A program made the translations under genes and the position numbers. The notes beneath the pieces were generated by a model, which worked only from the letters and a program-made list of their open reading frames with translations, was not told where the DNA came from and did not search any database. A stretch of DNA of 64,000 nt. It comes from Haloechinothrix sp033042135 (GTDB taxonomy: Bacteria > Actinomycetota > Actinomycetes > Mycobacteriales > Pseudonocardiaceae). This document shows positions 19,106 to 29,410 of this stretch, piece after piece (position 1 is the first letter of the stretch; each line of letters starts with the position of its first letter). Location: positions 310,001 through 374,000 of the forward strand of contig NZ_WBXM01000002.1 of NCBI RefSeq assembly GCF_033042135.1, in the 5' to 3' direction.

Positions 19106-19567
19106 ATGGTCGCAGCGATTCCGGAGAACTACCCGAGGGTTAGTCCCCATCTGACCGTCGACGGCGCCACCGAGGCGATCGCGTACTACAGCGAGGTTTT
19201 CGGTGCCACCCAGCGCGGTGACCTCTTCACCATGCCCGACGGCAGCGTCGGCCACGCCGAGCTGCAGATCGGGGACTCGGTCATCATGCTCGCCGACGAG
19301 AACCCGCAGTTCGGCAACAAGGGCCCACGCACCGTCGGCGGTACGCCGGTGACGATCATGATATACGTCGCCGATGCCGACGCCACCGTGGAGCTCGCCC
19401 AGCGCAAGGGGGCCACGGTGGATCAGCCGGTCAGTGATCAGTTCTACGGCGACCGTGTCGGGGTCGTCACCGATCCCTTCGGGCATATCTGGCACATCGC
19501 CACGCACGTCGAGGACGTCACCAGCGAGGAGATGGCCCGCCGTTCCGCCGAGATGTTCGCGAGCTGA
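19106..19567 (+). CDS. VOC-family (PhnB-like) protein
   Basis: A 153-residue glyoxalase-fold protein of the PhnB/YurT type: VSPHLTVDGATEAIAYYSEV, MPDGSVGHAELQIGDSVIML and YGDRVGVVTDPFGHIWHIAT. GAAGAGG lies upstream of the ATG. It is monocistronic, ending before a strong hairpin shared with the convergent acyl-CoA dehydrogenase. Function unassigned. Confidence 0.85.
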   Translation: MVAAIPENYPRVSPHLTVDGATEAIAYYSEVFGATQRGDLFTMPDGSVGHAELQIGDSVIMLADENPQFGNKGPRTVGGTPVTIMIYVADADATVELAQRKGATVDQPVSDQFYGDRVGVVTDPFGHIWHIATHVEDVTSEEMARRSAEMFAS

Positions 19568-19617
19568 GCGGCTCCCATGCCGGTGTCGTTGCAGTGTCCG
19601 ACGGCCCGGCATGCGAC

Positions 19618-19648
19618 GGCCCGCGAGTCCCCCAGTGACTCGCGGGCC
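19618..19648. terminator. bidirectional hairpin terminator
   Basis: A perfect 12-bp stem GGCCCGCGAGTC / GACTCGCGGGCC with a 7-nt loop lies between the convergent VOC and acyl-CoA dehydrogenase genes. There is no U-tract, as is common in actinobacteria. Confidence 0.8.
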
Positions 19649-19672
19649 GGTGCCCTTCTCCCCTCCGGAGAG

Positions 19673-20881
19673 TTACTTCAGTTCTGCGCTGCTCTTGCCG
19701 AGCAGCTTGCGGGCGACGATGAGCTGTTGGATCTGCTGGGTGCCCTCGAAGATGTCGAGGATCTTGCTGTCGCGCGCCCACTTCTCCAGCAGCGTCTGCT
19801 CGCTGTAGCCGAGCGAGCCGCACAGCTCCACGCAGCGCAGCGTGATGTCCACAACGGAACGTCCCGCCTTGGCTTTGGACATCGAGGCCTCCAGCGAGTT
19901 CGGCTTGCGGTTGTCTGCCATCCACGCCGCGCTCATGGTGATCAGGTAGGCGGCCTCGAAGTCGGATTCCAGCTGTAGGTAGGTCGCCGCGGCGGCGTGC
20001 TGGGTGTTGGCGGGCCGGTCGTAGTCGATCTCGACGCCCGCTTCGGCCAGCAGCCGGGCGGTTTCCTCCAGGGCGGCCTTGGCCAGGCCCACACCCATGG
20101 CCGCGACAAGCGGCCGGGTGTTGTCGAAGGTCTCCATGACCCCCGCGAAGCCCTTCTTGGTGTCGATCTCCGGACTGCCGAGCAGGTTCTCCTTTGGCAC
20201 GCGGCAGTTCTCCAGCCGGATCACCGCGGTGTCGGAGGCTTTGATGCCGAGCTTGTGCTCGAGGCGCTCCACGCGGATGCCGGGTCGGGACTTCTCCACC
20301 ACGAAGGACTTGATAGCCGCGCGGCCCTTGTTCTTGTCCAGAGTGGCCCAGACCACCACCGAGTCCGCGCGTTCGCCCGCGGTGACGAAGATCTTCTCGC
20401 CGTTGAGCACGTACTCATCGCCGTCGAGCTCGGCGGTGGTTGACACCGCGGCCGAGTCGGAGCCGAAGTGCGGCTCCGTGATGGCCATGGCGGCCCAGGT
20501 ACCTGCGAACCGCTCGAGCTGTTCCTGGTCGGCCACCGACGCGATGGCGGCGTTACCCAGGCCCTGCCGGGGCATGGACAACAGCAGCGCCACATCGCCC
20601 CAGCACATCTCGATAGTGCCGAGGACGGTGCGCAGGTTGGTGCCGTTGACGTTGCCGCCGCTGTCGCCGTTGTCGTCGCGGCGCACGCCGGAGGCTCCCG
20701 CGCCACCCTCCCCGGACGAGTTCAACCCGTCGATGAGGGAGGCGAGCATGTCCAGCTCTTTCGGGTAGCTGTGCTCGGCGCGGTCGTACTTGCGAGAGAT
20801 GGGACGGAAGACCTCGGCCGCGGCCTGGTATGCCTGGTTGACCAGCGCTTCGGCTTTCTTCGGGACCTCAAGGTTGATCAT
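19673..20881 (-). CDS. fadE23: Acyl-CoA dehydrogenase, FadE23-like
   Basis: 402 residues, the length of M. tuberculosis FadE23. AITEPHFGSDSAAVSTTAEL and NGEKIFVTAGERADSVVVWA form the FAD/substrate region, and ILDIFEGTQQIQQLIVARKL keeps the catalytic Glu. Mycobacterial FadE23/FadE24-type enzymes are two-gene heterotetramers (family knowledge). Its partner lies 84 bp upstream on the same strand. AGGAG precedes the ATG. Substrate unknown; acyl-CoA or steroid side-chain thioesters are typical for such pairs. Confidence 0.87.
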   Translation of the reverse strand: MINLEVPKKAEALVNQAYQAAAEVFRPISRKYDRAEHSYPKELDMLASLIDGLNSSGEGGAGASGVRRDDNGDSGGNVNGTNLRTVLGTIEMCWGDVALLLSMPRQGLGNAAIASVADQEQLERFAGTWAAMAITEPHFGSDSAAVSTTAELDGDEYVLNGEKIFVTAGERADSVVVWATLDKNKGRAAIKSFVVEKSRPGIRVERLEHKLGIKASDTAVIRLENCRVPKENLLGSPEIDTKKGFAGVMETFDNTRPLVAAMGVGLAKAALEETARLLAEAGVEIDYDRPANTQHAAAATYLQLESDFEAAYLITMSAAWMADNRKPNSLEASMSKAKAGRSVVDITLRCVELCGSLGYSEQTLLEKWARDSKILDIFEGTQQIQQLIVARKLLGKSSAELK

Positions 20882-20965
20882 CGGTGTGTCTCCTGAAGCG
20901 TGACGGGTGGTGCGGGCTCGGTTGGCGCGAACCGGGACGCCCCGGCGTCCTGCGCCGCAGGCGGG

Positions 20966-22342
20966 TTAGACCAGGACCGCGCCCTCGGCGAGGCCCACGG
21001 CGCGCAGGTCGCGGTACCAGCGCTCCACGGGGTGTTCCTTGGTGTAGCCGTGGCCGCCCAGCAGCTGGACGCCCGCGTTACCGATGAACATGCCCTTGTC
21101 CGTGGCGAGCTTGCGGGCCAGCGCCACCTCGCGGGCGTAGCTGTGCCCCTGCTCCGCCCGCGAGGCAGCGCGCAGCGTCGTCAACCGGATGCTCTCCAGC
21201 TCGATGGCGATGTCGGAGACCTGGAACGCGACGCCCTGGCGGTGGCTGATCGGCTCACCGAAAGCGTGCCGCTCGTTGACGTAGGGGATCACGTAGTCGA
21301 GCACCGCCTTGCCGGTGCCCGCGGCCAGCGCGCACCACCCGAGTCGGGACAGCCGCACCGCCTCGGTGATGACCTGCGGATCCCCGCCGCCGAGCAGCGC
21401 GCCCGCGGGCAGCGACACCTTGTCCAGGTGCACGGTCGCGGTCGCCGCGCCCCGTAGCCCCATCGCGGGGTCGGCCTCGACCGACACCCCCGAGGTGGTG
21501 GCTTCCACGAGGAACAGCGCGGGGCGGCTGCTCTGCGGGCCCTCCAGGTCGGCGGAGATCACGAACAGCTCGGCCGAGGCCCCGCGCGGTACCAGCGCCT
21601 TCGCCCCGGTCACCTGGTAGCCGCCCGGGGTGCGCTTGGCGCGGGTGCGCGGGCGCAGCGGGTCGAACAGCGGGGCGTGCTCGGCGAGCGCGAGCGCGGC
21701 CACGGGCGGGTTCTCGCCGGTGAACGCCGGGAGGTAGGTGGACTGCTGCTCGGCGTCGCCCCACTGCACCAGGGCGGTGCTGACGGCCGACGGGGCGAGG
21801 GTGGCCACGGCCAGTCCCATGTCGCCGTGCGCCAGCGCTTCGGCCACCAGCACGTTGGTGACCACGTCACGCTCGGTGCCGAAACCGCCGACCTCGTCGG
21901 GGATGCTGGTCAGCCCGATCCCCAGCTCGCTCGCCCGGGAGAGCAGGCCCTCAGGTGGGTGGCAGGCGGCGTCGGCGTCGTCGGCGGCGGGCCGCAGCTG
22001 CTCGGCGGCGAACTCCTGCACCGTCTCGGTGATCATCCGCTGCTCGTCGTTTGGTTCGAGATCGAACAGGTCCCGCTGGCGCGCGGGACCGAGCCGGGCA
22101 GGCTTGCCGAGCTTGGTGGTCGCGGTGAACGTGCGTCCCGCGGCGCCGACCGCACGGAACCCGTGCTTGGTGGAGCTGTGCACGACGTTCTCCAGCGGTT
22201 TGCGCAGCCCGACTCTGTCGAGCATGCGCGCGCTGGCGAGCTTGTTCAGCGCTGCCAGGCCGAGGCCCATGGCGTCACGCTTCTTCGGCGGCGGACCGAC
22301 CCGTTGTCCGTTCGTGGTGGGTGCGGCTTCAGACACGGTCAC
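20966..22342 (-). CDS. fadE24: Acyl-CoA dehydrogenase, FadE24-like partner subunit
   Basis: 458 residues with an unusually long N-terminal extension (~95 residues) before the ACAD fold begins at LEPNDEQRMITETVQEFAAE, as in mycobacterial FadE24. The C-terminus reads GGHGYTKEHPVERWYRDLRA and stops at AEGAVLV, lacking the EGTxxIQ tail, so it probably contributes the FAD site while FadE23 supplies the catalytic Glu. The GTG start has GAGG about 10 bp upstream. It is transcribed from a promoter carrying a TACTC-N2-GAGTA operator downstream of the tandem TetR gene. Confidence 0.86.
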   Translation of the reverse strand: MTVSEAAPTTNGQRVGPPPKKRDAMGLGLAALNKLASARMLDRVGLRKPLENVVHSSTKHGFRAVGAAGRTFTATTKLGKPARLGPARQRDLFDLEPNDEQRMITETVQEFAAEQLRPAADDADAACHPPEGLLSRASELGIGLTSIPDEVGGFGTERDVVTNVLVAEALAHGDMGLAVATLAPSAVSTALVQWGDAEQQSTYLPAFTGENPPVAALALAEHAPLFDPLRPRTRAKRTPGGYQVTGAKALVPRGASAELFVISADLEGPQSSRPALFLVEATTSGVSVEADPAMGLRGAATATVHLDKVSLPAGALLGGGDPQVITEAVRLSRLGWCALAAGTGKAVLDYVIPYVNERHAFGEPISHRQGVAFQVSDIAIELESIRLTTLRAASRAEQGHSYAREVALARKLATDKGMFIGNAGVQLLGGHGYTKEHPVERWYRDLRAVGLAEGAVLV

Positions 22343-22379
22343 TCTCCCATCGGCCTCGGGCGGCCGTCACGACAAAACC

Positions 22380-22391
22380 TACTCGTGAGTA
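22380..22391. promoter_or_regulatory. operator-like palindrome TACTC-GT-GAGTA before fadE24
   Basis: The inverted repeat TACTCGTGAGTA lies 38 bp before the fadE24 start, in the 88-bp gap after the tandem TetR gene. Read on the minus strand the 13-mer TTACTCACGAGTA is repeated exactly before the KstD-like flavoprotein gene at 33845-33857, suggesting one shared regulator. Confidence 0.6.
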
Positions 22392-22430
22392 AAGTAAACC
22401 CTCCGAGTCGGCTCGCGCCAGTGGGGTGCG

Positions 22431-23714
22431 TCACGTGCTCCGTTCGGGCGAAGAAAAGTTGTCCGTTCTGTTACCGGCTGCGTAGGTCGGGGACGCGGGA
22501 TCGGGCAGCCCGAGCGCGGTGGCCATCAGGGTCACGAGCTCGGCACGCACCCAGGGCCGCGCCGTGACCCGCCGCGCGCGCAGCAGGTCGTTGGCGATGG
22601 TCAGCGCCGCGTGGACGACGACCCGGTTCGCGCTGGTGTCCCGTTCGGGACGCACCGTGCCCAGTAGCCGTACCCACTCGCCGACGTAATCCCGCTGGAT
22701 CCGGCGTAGCTCGGCGCGCTCGGCCTCGGACAGCGCGCTCATCTGCTGCCCGACCGCCAGCAGATCCGCGTGATTGACCATGGTGTCGACGTACGAGGCG
22801 GCCAGCCCGCGCAACGCGTCAGCCTCGTCGGCCGCGGTGTGCGAGACCTGCTGCCTGCCGTGTTCCAGCCGGTCGGCCACCCGTTGCGATACGGCCATGA
22901 ACAGCGCGGCCTTGCTCGGGAAGTGCCGGTAGACACTGGGGCCGCTGATGCCTGCAGCCGCGCCGATCTCGTCCATGTTGACCTCGTGGAACCCGCGCTC
23001 TTGGAACAGCCGCCCCGCCTCGGTGATCAGTTGCTCGCGCCGCGAGGCGCGCAGCACCTGGGGTTCGGCGTCGAGTCCGGTGGCGGCTCCGGTAAGGGTG
23101 CCGGCATCCACCGGCGGTAGCTCGCAGTGCAGCACCGCGCGGGCACGCTCGGCCAGCAGCGACTGGAAGCGCCCCTTGGCGATGCGGGTGGCGTGCACCG
23201 ACGCGCTGCCGAAGACGCTCATCGCCGCGAAGCACAGTAGCTCGGCCTCCGAATCGGCCAGCTCGGGCCGCAGCGTGCGGAGTGTCTGCGTCCAGGTGCG
23301 GTACAGCAGCGTGGCACGCTCTCGGAGCGCGGCGTGGTCCTCCTGCCGGAGGTGACGGCGCTGGGTGCGCCACAGCGCGGTGAGCTCTCGCCGCTCCACG
23401 GCCAGTCGGGCCAGCGTGGCCAGCAGCGCGTCGACGCGTTCGGGGGAGGGGGTGCCGCCCGTCGCCAGCACCTCGTCGGTGGCCTCGACCAGCTCGTCGA
23501 GGCCGCACAGCACGATGTGGCCGAGCATGTCCTGCTTGTCGGAGAAGTGCCGGTAGATCGCGGGTCCGGTCACCCCTGCCGCGGCGGCGATGTCGGTCAC
23601 GCCGACCTCGTGGTAGCCGCGCGCACGGAACAACTCGGCCGCCACAGCCGCCAGTTGTGCCTTGCGGTTGCCGCGTTTGCCTGGCTTGCCCGCGGTCGTC
23701 CTGGTGCCGGTCAT
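22431..23714 (-). CDS. Single-chain tandem TetR regulator (Mce3R-like architecture)
   Basis: A 427-residue protein with two complete TetR units in one chain. Unit 1 HTH: VAAELFRARGYHEVGVTDIA and VTGPAIYRHFSDKQDM near residues 20-65. Unit 2 HTH: ITEAGRLFQERGFHEVNMDE and ISGPSVYRHFPSKAALF near 215-265. Each is followed by a helical ligand domain. M. tuberculosis Mce3R, a lipid-catabolism repressor, has this rare double layout (known). Here it precedes the fadE24-fadE23 pair on the same strand and is divergent from fadA, so both are candidate targets. A GTG three codons upstream is an alternative start. Confidence 0.86.
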   Translation of the reverse strand: MTGTRTTAGKPGKRGNRKAQLAAVAAELFRARGYHEVGVTDIAAAAGVTGPAIYRHFSDKQDMLGHIVLCGLDELVEATDEVLATGGTPSPERVDALLATLARLAVERRELTALWRTQRRHLRQEDHAALRERATLLYRTWTQTLRTLRPELADSEAELLCFAAMSVFGSASVHATRIAKGRFQSLLAERARAVLHCELPPVDAGTLTGAATGLDAEPQVLRASRREQLITEAGRLFQERGFHEVNMDEIGAAAGISGPSVYRHFPSKAALFMAVSQRVADRLEHGRQQVSHTAADEADALRGLAASYVDTMVNHADLLAVGQQMSALSEAERAELRRIQRDYVGEWVRLLGTVRPERDTSANRVVVHAALTIANDLLRARRVTARPWVRAELVTLMATALGLPDPASPTYAAGNRTDNFSSPERST

Positions 23715-23755
23715 AGTAAACACACTCTAGCGCGAGTTGAATAAGTGACAACCCA

Positions 23756-23799
23756 TTGACAACTGGGCATTCGCGCGGATTATGTTAGTCAGTATTAGC
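23756..23799 (+). promoter_or_regulatory. candidate fadA promoter with overlapping GTTAGT half-site
   Basis: TTGACA (23756-23761) and GATTAT (23778-23783) are spaced 16 bp. Overlapping the downstream edge is GTTAGT-CAGT-ATTAGC (23784-23799), matching 10 of 12 arm positions of the GTTAGT-N4-ACTAAC repeats before accD1. Both assignments are by eye. Confidence 0.4.
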
Positions 23800-23870
23800 G
23801 CCACGAGGCAGCCAAGCTAGCTAGCAGTGCCAGCGAACAATGATGCCTGCATCAGGAAGGACATGTTGGC

Positions 23871-25082
<1,212 letters not shown>

Positions 25083-25110
25083 CGGCACTGTGTCAGAGAG
25101 CAGGAGAGCG

Positions 25111-27294
25111 ATGACCGAGAACAAGACCATCCGTTGGGAGCAGGACTCCGACGGCATCGTGGTGCTGACGCTTGACGACCCCAAGCAGTCGGCCAACACG
25201 ATGAACGCCGACTACATTGATTCGATGCTGGCGATCCTCGATCGCCTCGAGGCCGAGAAGGACTCCATCACCGGTGTCGTGATCACCTCGGCGAAGAAGA
25301 CCTTCTTTGCGGGCGGTGACCTCAACGACCTGATCCAGGCCCGGCCGGAACACGCCGAGCAGCTGACCACGATGGCCAACCACCGGCTCAAAGCGCCGCT
25401 GCGCAGGCTGGAGACGCTGGGCAAGCCGGTGGTCGCCGCGATCAACGGTGCCGCGCTCGGCGGTGGCCTGGAGATTGCCCTAGCGTGTCACCACCGTATC
25501 GCGGCCGACGTCAAGGGCAGCCAGATCGGCCTGCCTGAAGTCACCCTCGGGTTGCTGCCCGGTGCGGGTGGCGTCACCCGCACGGTCCGCATGCTGGGCA
25601 TTCAGGACGCGGTGCTGAACGTGCTGGTCGAGGGCCAGCGGCACAAGCCGCGCAAGGCGCAGGAGGTCGGCATCGTCGACGAGGTCGTCGACTCGGTCGA
25701 CGAGCTGCTGCCCAAGGCCAAAGAGTGGATCAAGGCCAACGCCGACAATCCCGATGCCTGCGTGCAGCCCTGGGACCAGAAGGGATTCAAGATCCCTGGC
25801 GGCACGCCGTCGAACCCGGGCTTCGCGGCGAACCTGCCCGCTTTCCCGGCGAACCTGCGCAAGCAGATCAAGGGCGCGCCGATGCCCGCCCCGCGGGCCA
25901 TCCTGGCCGCCGCGGTCGAGGGTTCCCAGGTGGACTTCGATACCGCTTCGGAGATCGAGACCCGGTACTTCGTGCACCTGGCCACCGGGCAGGTGTCGAA
26001 GAACATGACCCAGGCGTTCTTCTTCGACCTCGAAGCCATCAACAACGGTGAGAGCCGTCCCTCCGGGTACGACAAGCGCACTCCGCGCAAGGTCGGCGTG
26101 CTCGGCGGCGGCATGATGGGCGCGGGTATCGCCTACGTATCGGCCAAGGCCGGTATGGAGGTCGTGCTCAAGGACATCAGCAAGGAGAACGCCGAGAAGG
26201 GCAAGGACTACTCCCGCAAGCTTGAGGAGAAGGCCCTGTCGCGTGGCAAGACCACCCAGGAGCGCTCCGACGCACTGCTCGGCCGTATCACTCCGACGGA
26301 CTCGGCGTCCGACATGGAAGGTGTCGACTTCGTCATCGAGGCGGTGTTCGAGGACCAGGCGCTGAAGCACAAGGTCTTCCAGGAGATCGAGGACATCGTC
26401 GATGCAGACGCGGTGCTCGGCTCCAACACCTCCACGCTGCCGATCACCGGGCTTGCCCAGGGCGTCAAGCGGCAGGAGGACTTCATCGGGATCCACTTCT
26501 TCTCACCGGTGGACAAGATGCCGCTCGTGGAGATCATCTGCGGGGAGAAGACCTCCGATGCCACGCTGGCGAGGGTGTTCGATTACGTGCAGGCGATCAA
26601 CAAGACGCCGATCGTGGTCAACGACAGCCGCGGCTTCTTCACCAGCCGCGTGATCGGCACCTTCATCAACGAGGCCATCTCCGCGGTCGGCGAGGGTGTG
26701 GAGCCTGCGACTATCGAGCAGGCAGGCAGCCAGGCCGGCTTCCCGGCACCGCCGCTGCAGCTGTCGGATGAGCTCACGCTCACGCTGATGCAGAAGATCC
26801 GCAAGGAGACCAAGGCGGGCGTGGAAGCCGCGGGTGGCACCTGGACGCCGCACGGTGCGGACGCCGTGGTCGACCGGATGGTCGACGAGTTCGACCGGCC
26901 GAGCAAGGCGGCGGGCGCCGGGTTCTATGAGTACGACGAGAACGGCAAGCGGGCCGGGCTGTGGCCGGGGCTGCGCGAGGCGTTCAACTCCGGCAGTGCC
27001 GACGTGCCGTTCGAGGACCTGAAGGAGCGGATGCTGTTCGTCCAGGCCGTCGAGACGGTGCGCTGCTTCGACGAGGGCGTGCTGAACACGGTGCCGGACG
27101 CCAACATCGGGTCCATCTTCGGCATCGGCTTCCCGCCGTGGACCGGTGGGGTCGTCCAGTACATCAAGCAGTACCCGGGCGGCTTGTCCGGCTTCGTGGA
27201 GCGCGCCCGCGAGCTCGCCGCGAAGTACGGCTCGCAGTTCGAGCCGCCGCAGTCGCTTGTGGACAAGGCGGCCAAGGGCGAGACCTTCGCCTGA
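25111..27294 (+). CDS. fadB: Fatty-acid oxidation alpha subunit (enoyl-CoA hydratase / 3-hydroxyacyl-CoA dehydrogenase)
   Basis: 727 residues. The N-terminal crotonase domain (~1-190) has AKKTFFAGGDLNDLI and NGAALGGGLEIALACHHRI plus GLPEVTLGLLPGAGGVTR. The 3-hydroxyacyl-CoA dehydrogenase domain starts near residue 325 with KVGVLGGGMMGAGIAYVSAK, has the FIGIHFFSPVDKMPLVEII block, and ends with two C-terminal helical repeats. It carries out hydration and NAD-dependent oxidation of beta-oxidation and works with FadA as a trifunctional complex. CAGGAGAG precedes the ATG. A strong terminator follows. Confidence 0.93.
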   Translation: MTENKTIRWEQDSDGIVVLTLDDPKQSANTMNADYIDSMLAILDRLEAEKDSITGVVITSAKKTFFAGGDLNDLIQARPEHAEQLTTMANHRLKAPLRRLETLGKPVVAAINGAALGGGLEIALACHHRIAADVKGSQIGLPEVTLGLLPGAGGVTRTVRMLGIQDAVLNVLVEGQRHKPRKAQEVGIVDEVVDSVDELLPKAKEWIKANADNPDACVQPWDQKGFKIPGGTPSNPGFAANLPAFPANLRKQIKGAPMPAPRAILAAAVEGSQVDFDTASEIETRYFVHLATGQVSKNMTQAFFFDLEAINNGESRPSGYDKRTPRKVGVLGGGMMGAGIAYVSAKAGMEVVLKDISKENAEKGKDYSRKLEEKALSRGKTTQERSDALLGRITPTDSASDMEGVDFVIEAVFEDQALKHKVFQEIEDIVDADAVLGSNTSTLPITGLAQGVKRQEDFIGIHFFSPVDKMPLVEIICGEKTSDATLARVFDYVQAINKTPIVVNDSRGFFTSRVIGTFINEAISAVGEGVEPATIEQAGSQAGFPAPPLQLSDELTLTLMQKIRKETKAGVEAAGGTWTPHGADAVVDRMVDEFDRPSKAAGAGFYEYDENGKRAGLWPGLREAFNSGSADVPFEDLKERMLFVQAVETVRCFDEGVLNTVPDANIGSIFGIGFPPWTGGVVQYIKQYPGGLSGFVERARELAAKYGSQFEPPQSLVDKAAKGETFA

Positions 27295-27309
27295 CCCCGG
27301 TACGCACGT

Positions 27310-27338
27310 GGCCCCCGCGGGACGAACCCGCGGGGGCC
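27310..27338 (+). terminator. hairpin terminator after fadB
   Basis: A perfect 12-bp stem GGCCCCCGCGGG / CCCGCGGGGGCC with a 5-nt loop, 15 bp after the fadB stop. Confidence 0.85.
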
Positions 27339-27361
27339 ATATGCGTGTCCAGCGCTCCAGC

Positions 27362-27405
27362 CCCCCGTGTTCGGCGCTGTGACACGCCGTGTCGTGCGCC
27401 CGGTG
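27362..27405. repeat. 22-bp repeat, two copies
   Basis: CCCCCGTGTTCGG (27362) and ACGCCGTGTCG (27384) are 22 bp apart and match the array at 17659 in sequence and period. They lie between the fadB terminator and the stop codon of the convergent lipase gene. Confidence 0.65.
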
Positions 27406-28629
27406 TCAGCAGGAGTCGACCGGCTCGGCCCCGGCGAAACGCTTGTCCAGCCAGCTGATCGCGAGCGGGCCACCCGCCATCACCCCGGTGATGTGCTCGG
27501 CCAGCGGGATCGGTTGCCAGTGCACCTCCGCGCCGAGCTCGCAGTACCGGTCACGGAGCTCGCGCCCCACCTGGTAGGGGATGAGCTGGTCCTTGGTGCC
27601 GTGGTATAGGAACAGCGGCGCTTCCGGGGCGTGCTGACCCGCGCGGTTCTCCGCCAGACGCGCCTGCCACTCAGGGTGGGACAGCGGGTCGTCCAGTGTG
27701 GTGTACTGGTCGAAGGTGCCGAACGGCGCGGCCGCGCCGAGCTCGGCGGTACAGGCCTCGGAGATGCGCTCGACCGTCCGCTCGCCGCGCTCGGTGAGGA
27801 TCTCCTCGAAGGGCACATCCGGGTAGGCCGTTGCCAGCCCAAGCGCGGCCCCGAGCACTAGGCCGAAGGCGGGTCCGCCCTCGTTGAACTCCGCCACGTC
27901 GGTGAGGTCGGCTGGTACCCCGCCGGGCGCCACGCCGACGATGTCGAGCTCGGGGGCGTAGTCGGGATGGAGCTCGGCGGCGAAGGCTGCGGACTGGCCG
28001 CCCTGCGAGTAGCCGAGTACCCCGACCGGCCCGTCGCCGGTCAGCTCGGCCTGCTCGAGGTGCGTGGCCGCCCGCGCGGCGTCCAGCACCGCTCTGCCTT
28101 GCGACTGACCGGTGGCGTAGGTGTGCACACCGGGGGTTCCGAGCCCTTCATAGTCGGTGACCACGACGGCCCAGCCCCGCGAGAGCGCCGAGGCCAGCAG
28201 GGCGACCTCCTGCTCGGTTCCGGTGCGCATCGCGTACGAGGGGGCGCAGTGATCGCCGATGCCGTGTGTGCCGACGGCGTAGCTCACTAGCGGCCGCTCG
28301 CCCTCGCCCTGCCACTCGACGTCGGGTACCAGCAGCGTGCCGGAGACCGCATTGGCCTCACCGGTGGCCGAAGTGGAGCGGTACAGCAGCTGCCAGGATC
28401 GCACTGGTACTTCCAGCAGGCGCAGCGGCTCGGCGTGCACCTCGACCTCGCGCTCGTCCAGCAGCTGACCCGGCTCGCCGGGCGGTAACGGGTCGGGCGG
28501 GGTGTAGAAGGGATCCTCGGAAGGGGGTGGGGGTTTGCTACCGGTGGTGGCCGTCGCGGGTGCCGCCAGGCCGAGTGTCATGGCGAGTGCCATGGTTGCC
28601 GCCGCCACCCCGCGGAGTCCGCGTCGCAT
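27406..28629 (-). CDS. Secreted lipase (LIP family)
   Basis: 407 residues. The signal peptide is MRRGLRG followed by a hydrophobic stretch to about residue 28 (AAPATAT). The mature enzyme is an alpha/beta-hydrolase of the secretory-lipase family: VLGYSQGG with Ser208 as nucleophile, YHGTKDQLIPYQVGREL with Asp, and LAEHITGVM with His. It probably releases fatty acids outside the cell for the neighbouring beta-oxidation genes. GGGGA precedes the ATG. Divergent from a TetR gene that may control it. Confidence 0.88.
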   Translation of the reverse strand: MRRGLRGVAAATMALAMTLGLAAPATATTGSKPPPPSEDPFYTPPDPLPPGEPGQLLDEREVEVHAEPLRLLEVPVRSWQLLYRSTSATGEANAVSGTLLVPDVEWQGEGERPLVSYAVGTHGIGDHCAPSYAMRTGTEQEVALLASALSRGWAVVVTDYEGLGTPGVHTYATGQSQGRAVLDAARAATHLEQAELTGDGPVGVLGYSQGGQSAAFAAELHPDYAPELDIVGVAPGGVPADLTDVAEFNEGGPAFGLVLGAALGLATAYPDVPFEEILTERGERTVERISEACTAELGAAAPFGTFDQYTTLDDPLSHPEWQARLAENRAGQHAPEAPLFLYHGTKDQLIPYQVGRELRDRYCELGAEVHWQPIPLAEHITGVMAGGPLAISWLDKRFAGAEPVDSC

Positions 28630-28732
28630 GGATTCCCCGCCTTTCGCTAGACTGGTAACTGCGATTTTCGAAATATAGCCCGGCAGGGGTGCCTACGGCA
28701 ATGGTTGTGACCAGCAGTCGACTGGAGCGCGC

Positions 28733-29368
28733 GTGACCGACGAGGTGACCACGACCCGGCGTGCCTACCGGGGCCTTGACCACGACGAGCGCCGGGCGGC
28801 GCGGCGGGAACGGCTGCTCGACGCCGCGCTGGAGCTGTTCACCGCCGAGGGATACCAGCGGGTGAAGATCGTGCGGATCTGCACGCTTGCCGGGGTATCG
28901 ACGCGGAACTTCTACGAGGAGTTCGAGGGCAAGGAAGAGGTGCTGCGCGAGCTGCATGAGCGCATCAACGCCGCGGGGATGGAACGAGTCACGACCGCGC
29001 TCGCGGGGGCACCGGACGGGGAGCCGGGCGCTCGGATCGCGACGCTGCTCGACGCCTTCCTGTCCGGGGTCACCGCAGACCCCCGGCTGCCCCGCCTGGC
29101 CTACGTGGAAGCTGTCGGGGTCAGCCCGGCCATGGAACGCCAGCACCAGCGCTGGGTCGAGCGGTGGGCGACGTTCATCGAGGAGGAGGCCAACCGTGCC
29201 GCCAGGCTCGAGCAGGCGCCGCGGCGCGACTTCCGGCTCACCGCGCTCGGGCTGGTCGGCGCCATCACGGGGTTGCTGCGCGCCTGGCAGTCCGGCACCG
29301 CGCACGCCTCGACCGACGAGGTCGCCGCCGAGATCCGGGGGCTGATGCTCGCGGCCATCATGCGCTGA
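28733..29368 (+). CDS. TetR-family regulator
   Basis: A 211-residue TetR protein: RRERLLDAALELFTAEGYQR and CTLAGVSTRNFYEEFEGKEE form the HTH, with the less usual RNFYEEF in place of LYYHF in the recognition turn. The ligand domain is helical. GTG start. It is divergent from the secreted lipase with about 100 bp between, in which TTTCGAAA (28666-28673) is the only clear small palindrome. Target and ligand unknown. Confidence 0.85.
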   Translation: MTDEVTTTRRAYRGLDHDERRAARRERLLDAALELFTAEGYQRVKIVRICTLAGVSTRNFYEEFEGKEEVLRELHERINAAGMERVTTALAGAPDGEPGARIATLLDAFLSGVTADPRLPRLAYVEAVGVSPAMERQHQRWVERWATFIEEEANRAARLEQAPRRDFRLTALGLVGAITGLLRAWQSGTAHASTDEVAAEIRGLMLAAIMR

Positions 29369-29391
29369 TCCGGCACGCGTCCCCTGCCGGA
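29369..29391. terminator. hairpin between convergent tetR genes
   Basis: TCCGGCA / TGCCGGA, 7-bp stem with 9-nt loop, directly after the first TetR stop and before the convergent TetR stop. Confidence 0.5.
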
Positions 29392-29410
29392 CCGGGGCGA
29401 GGTGTGCGGC

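Noticed and set aside
28666..28673. TTTCGAAA as TetR operator between lipase and tetR
   Set aside because: Too short and unsupported by a second copy to list as a site.
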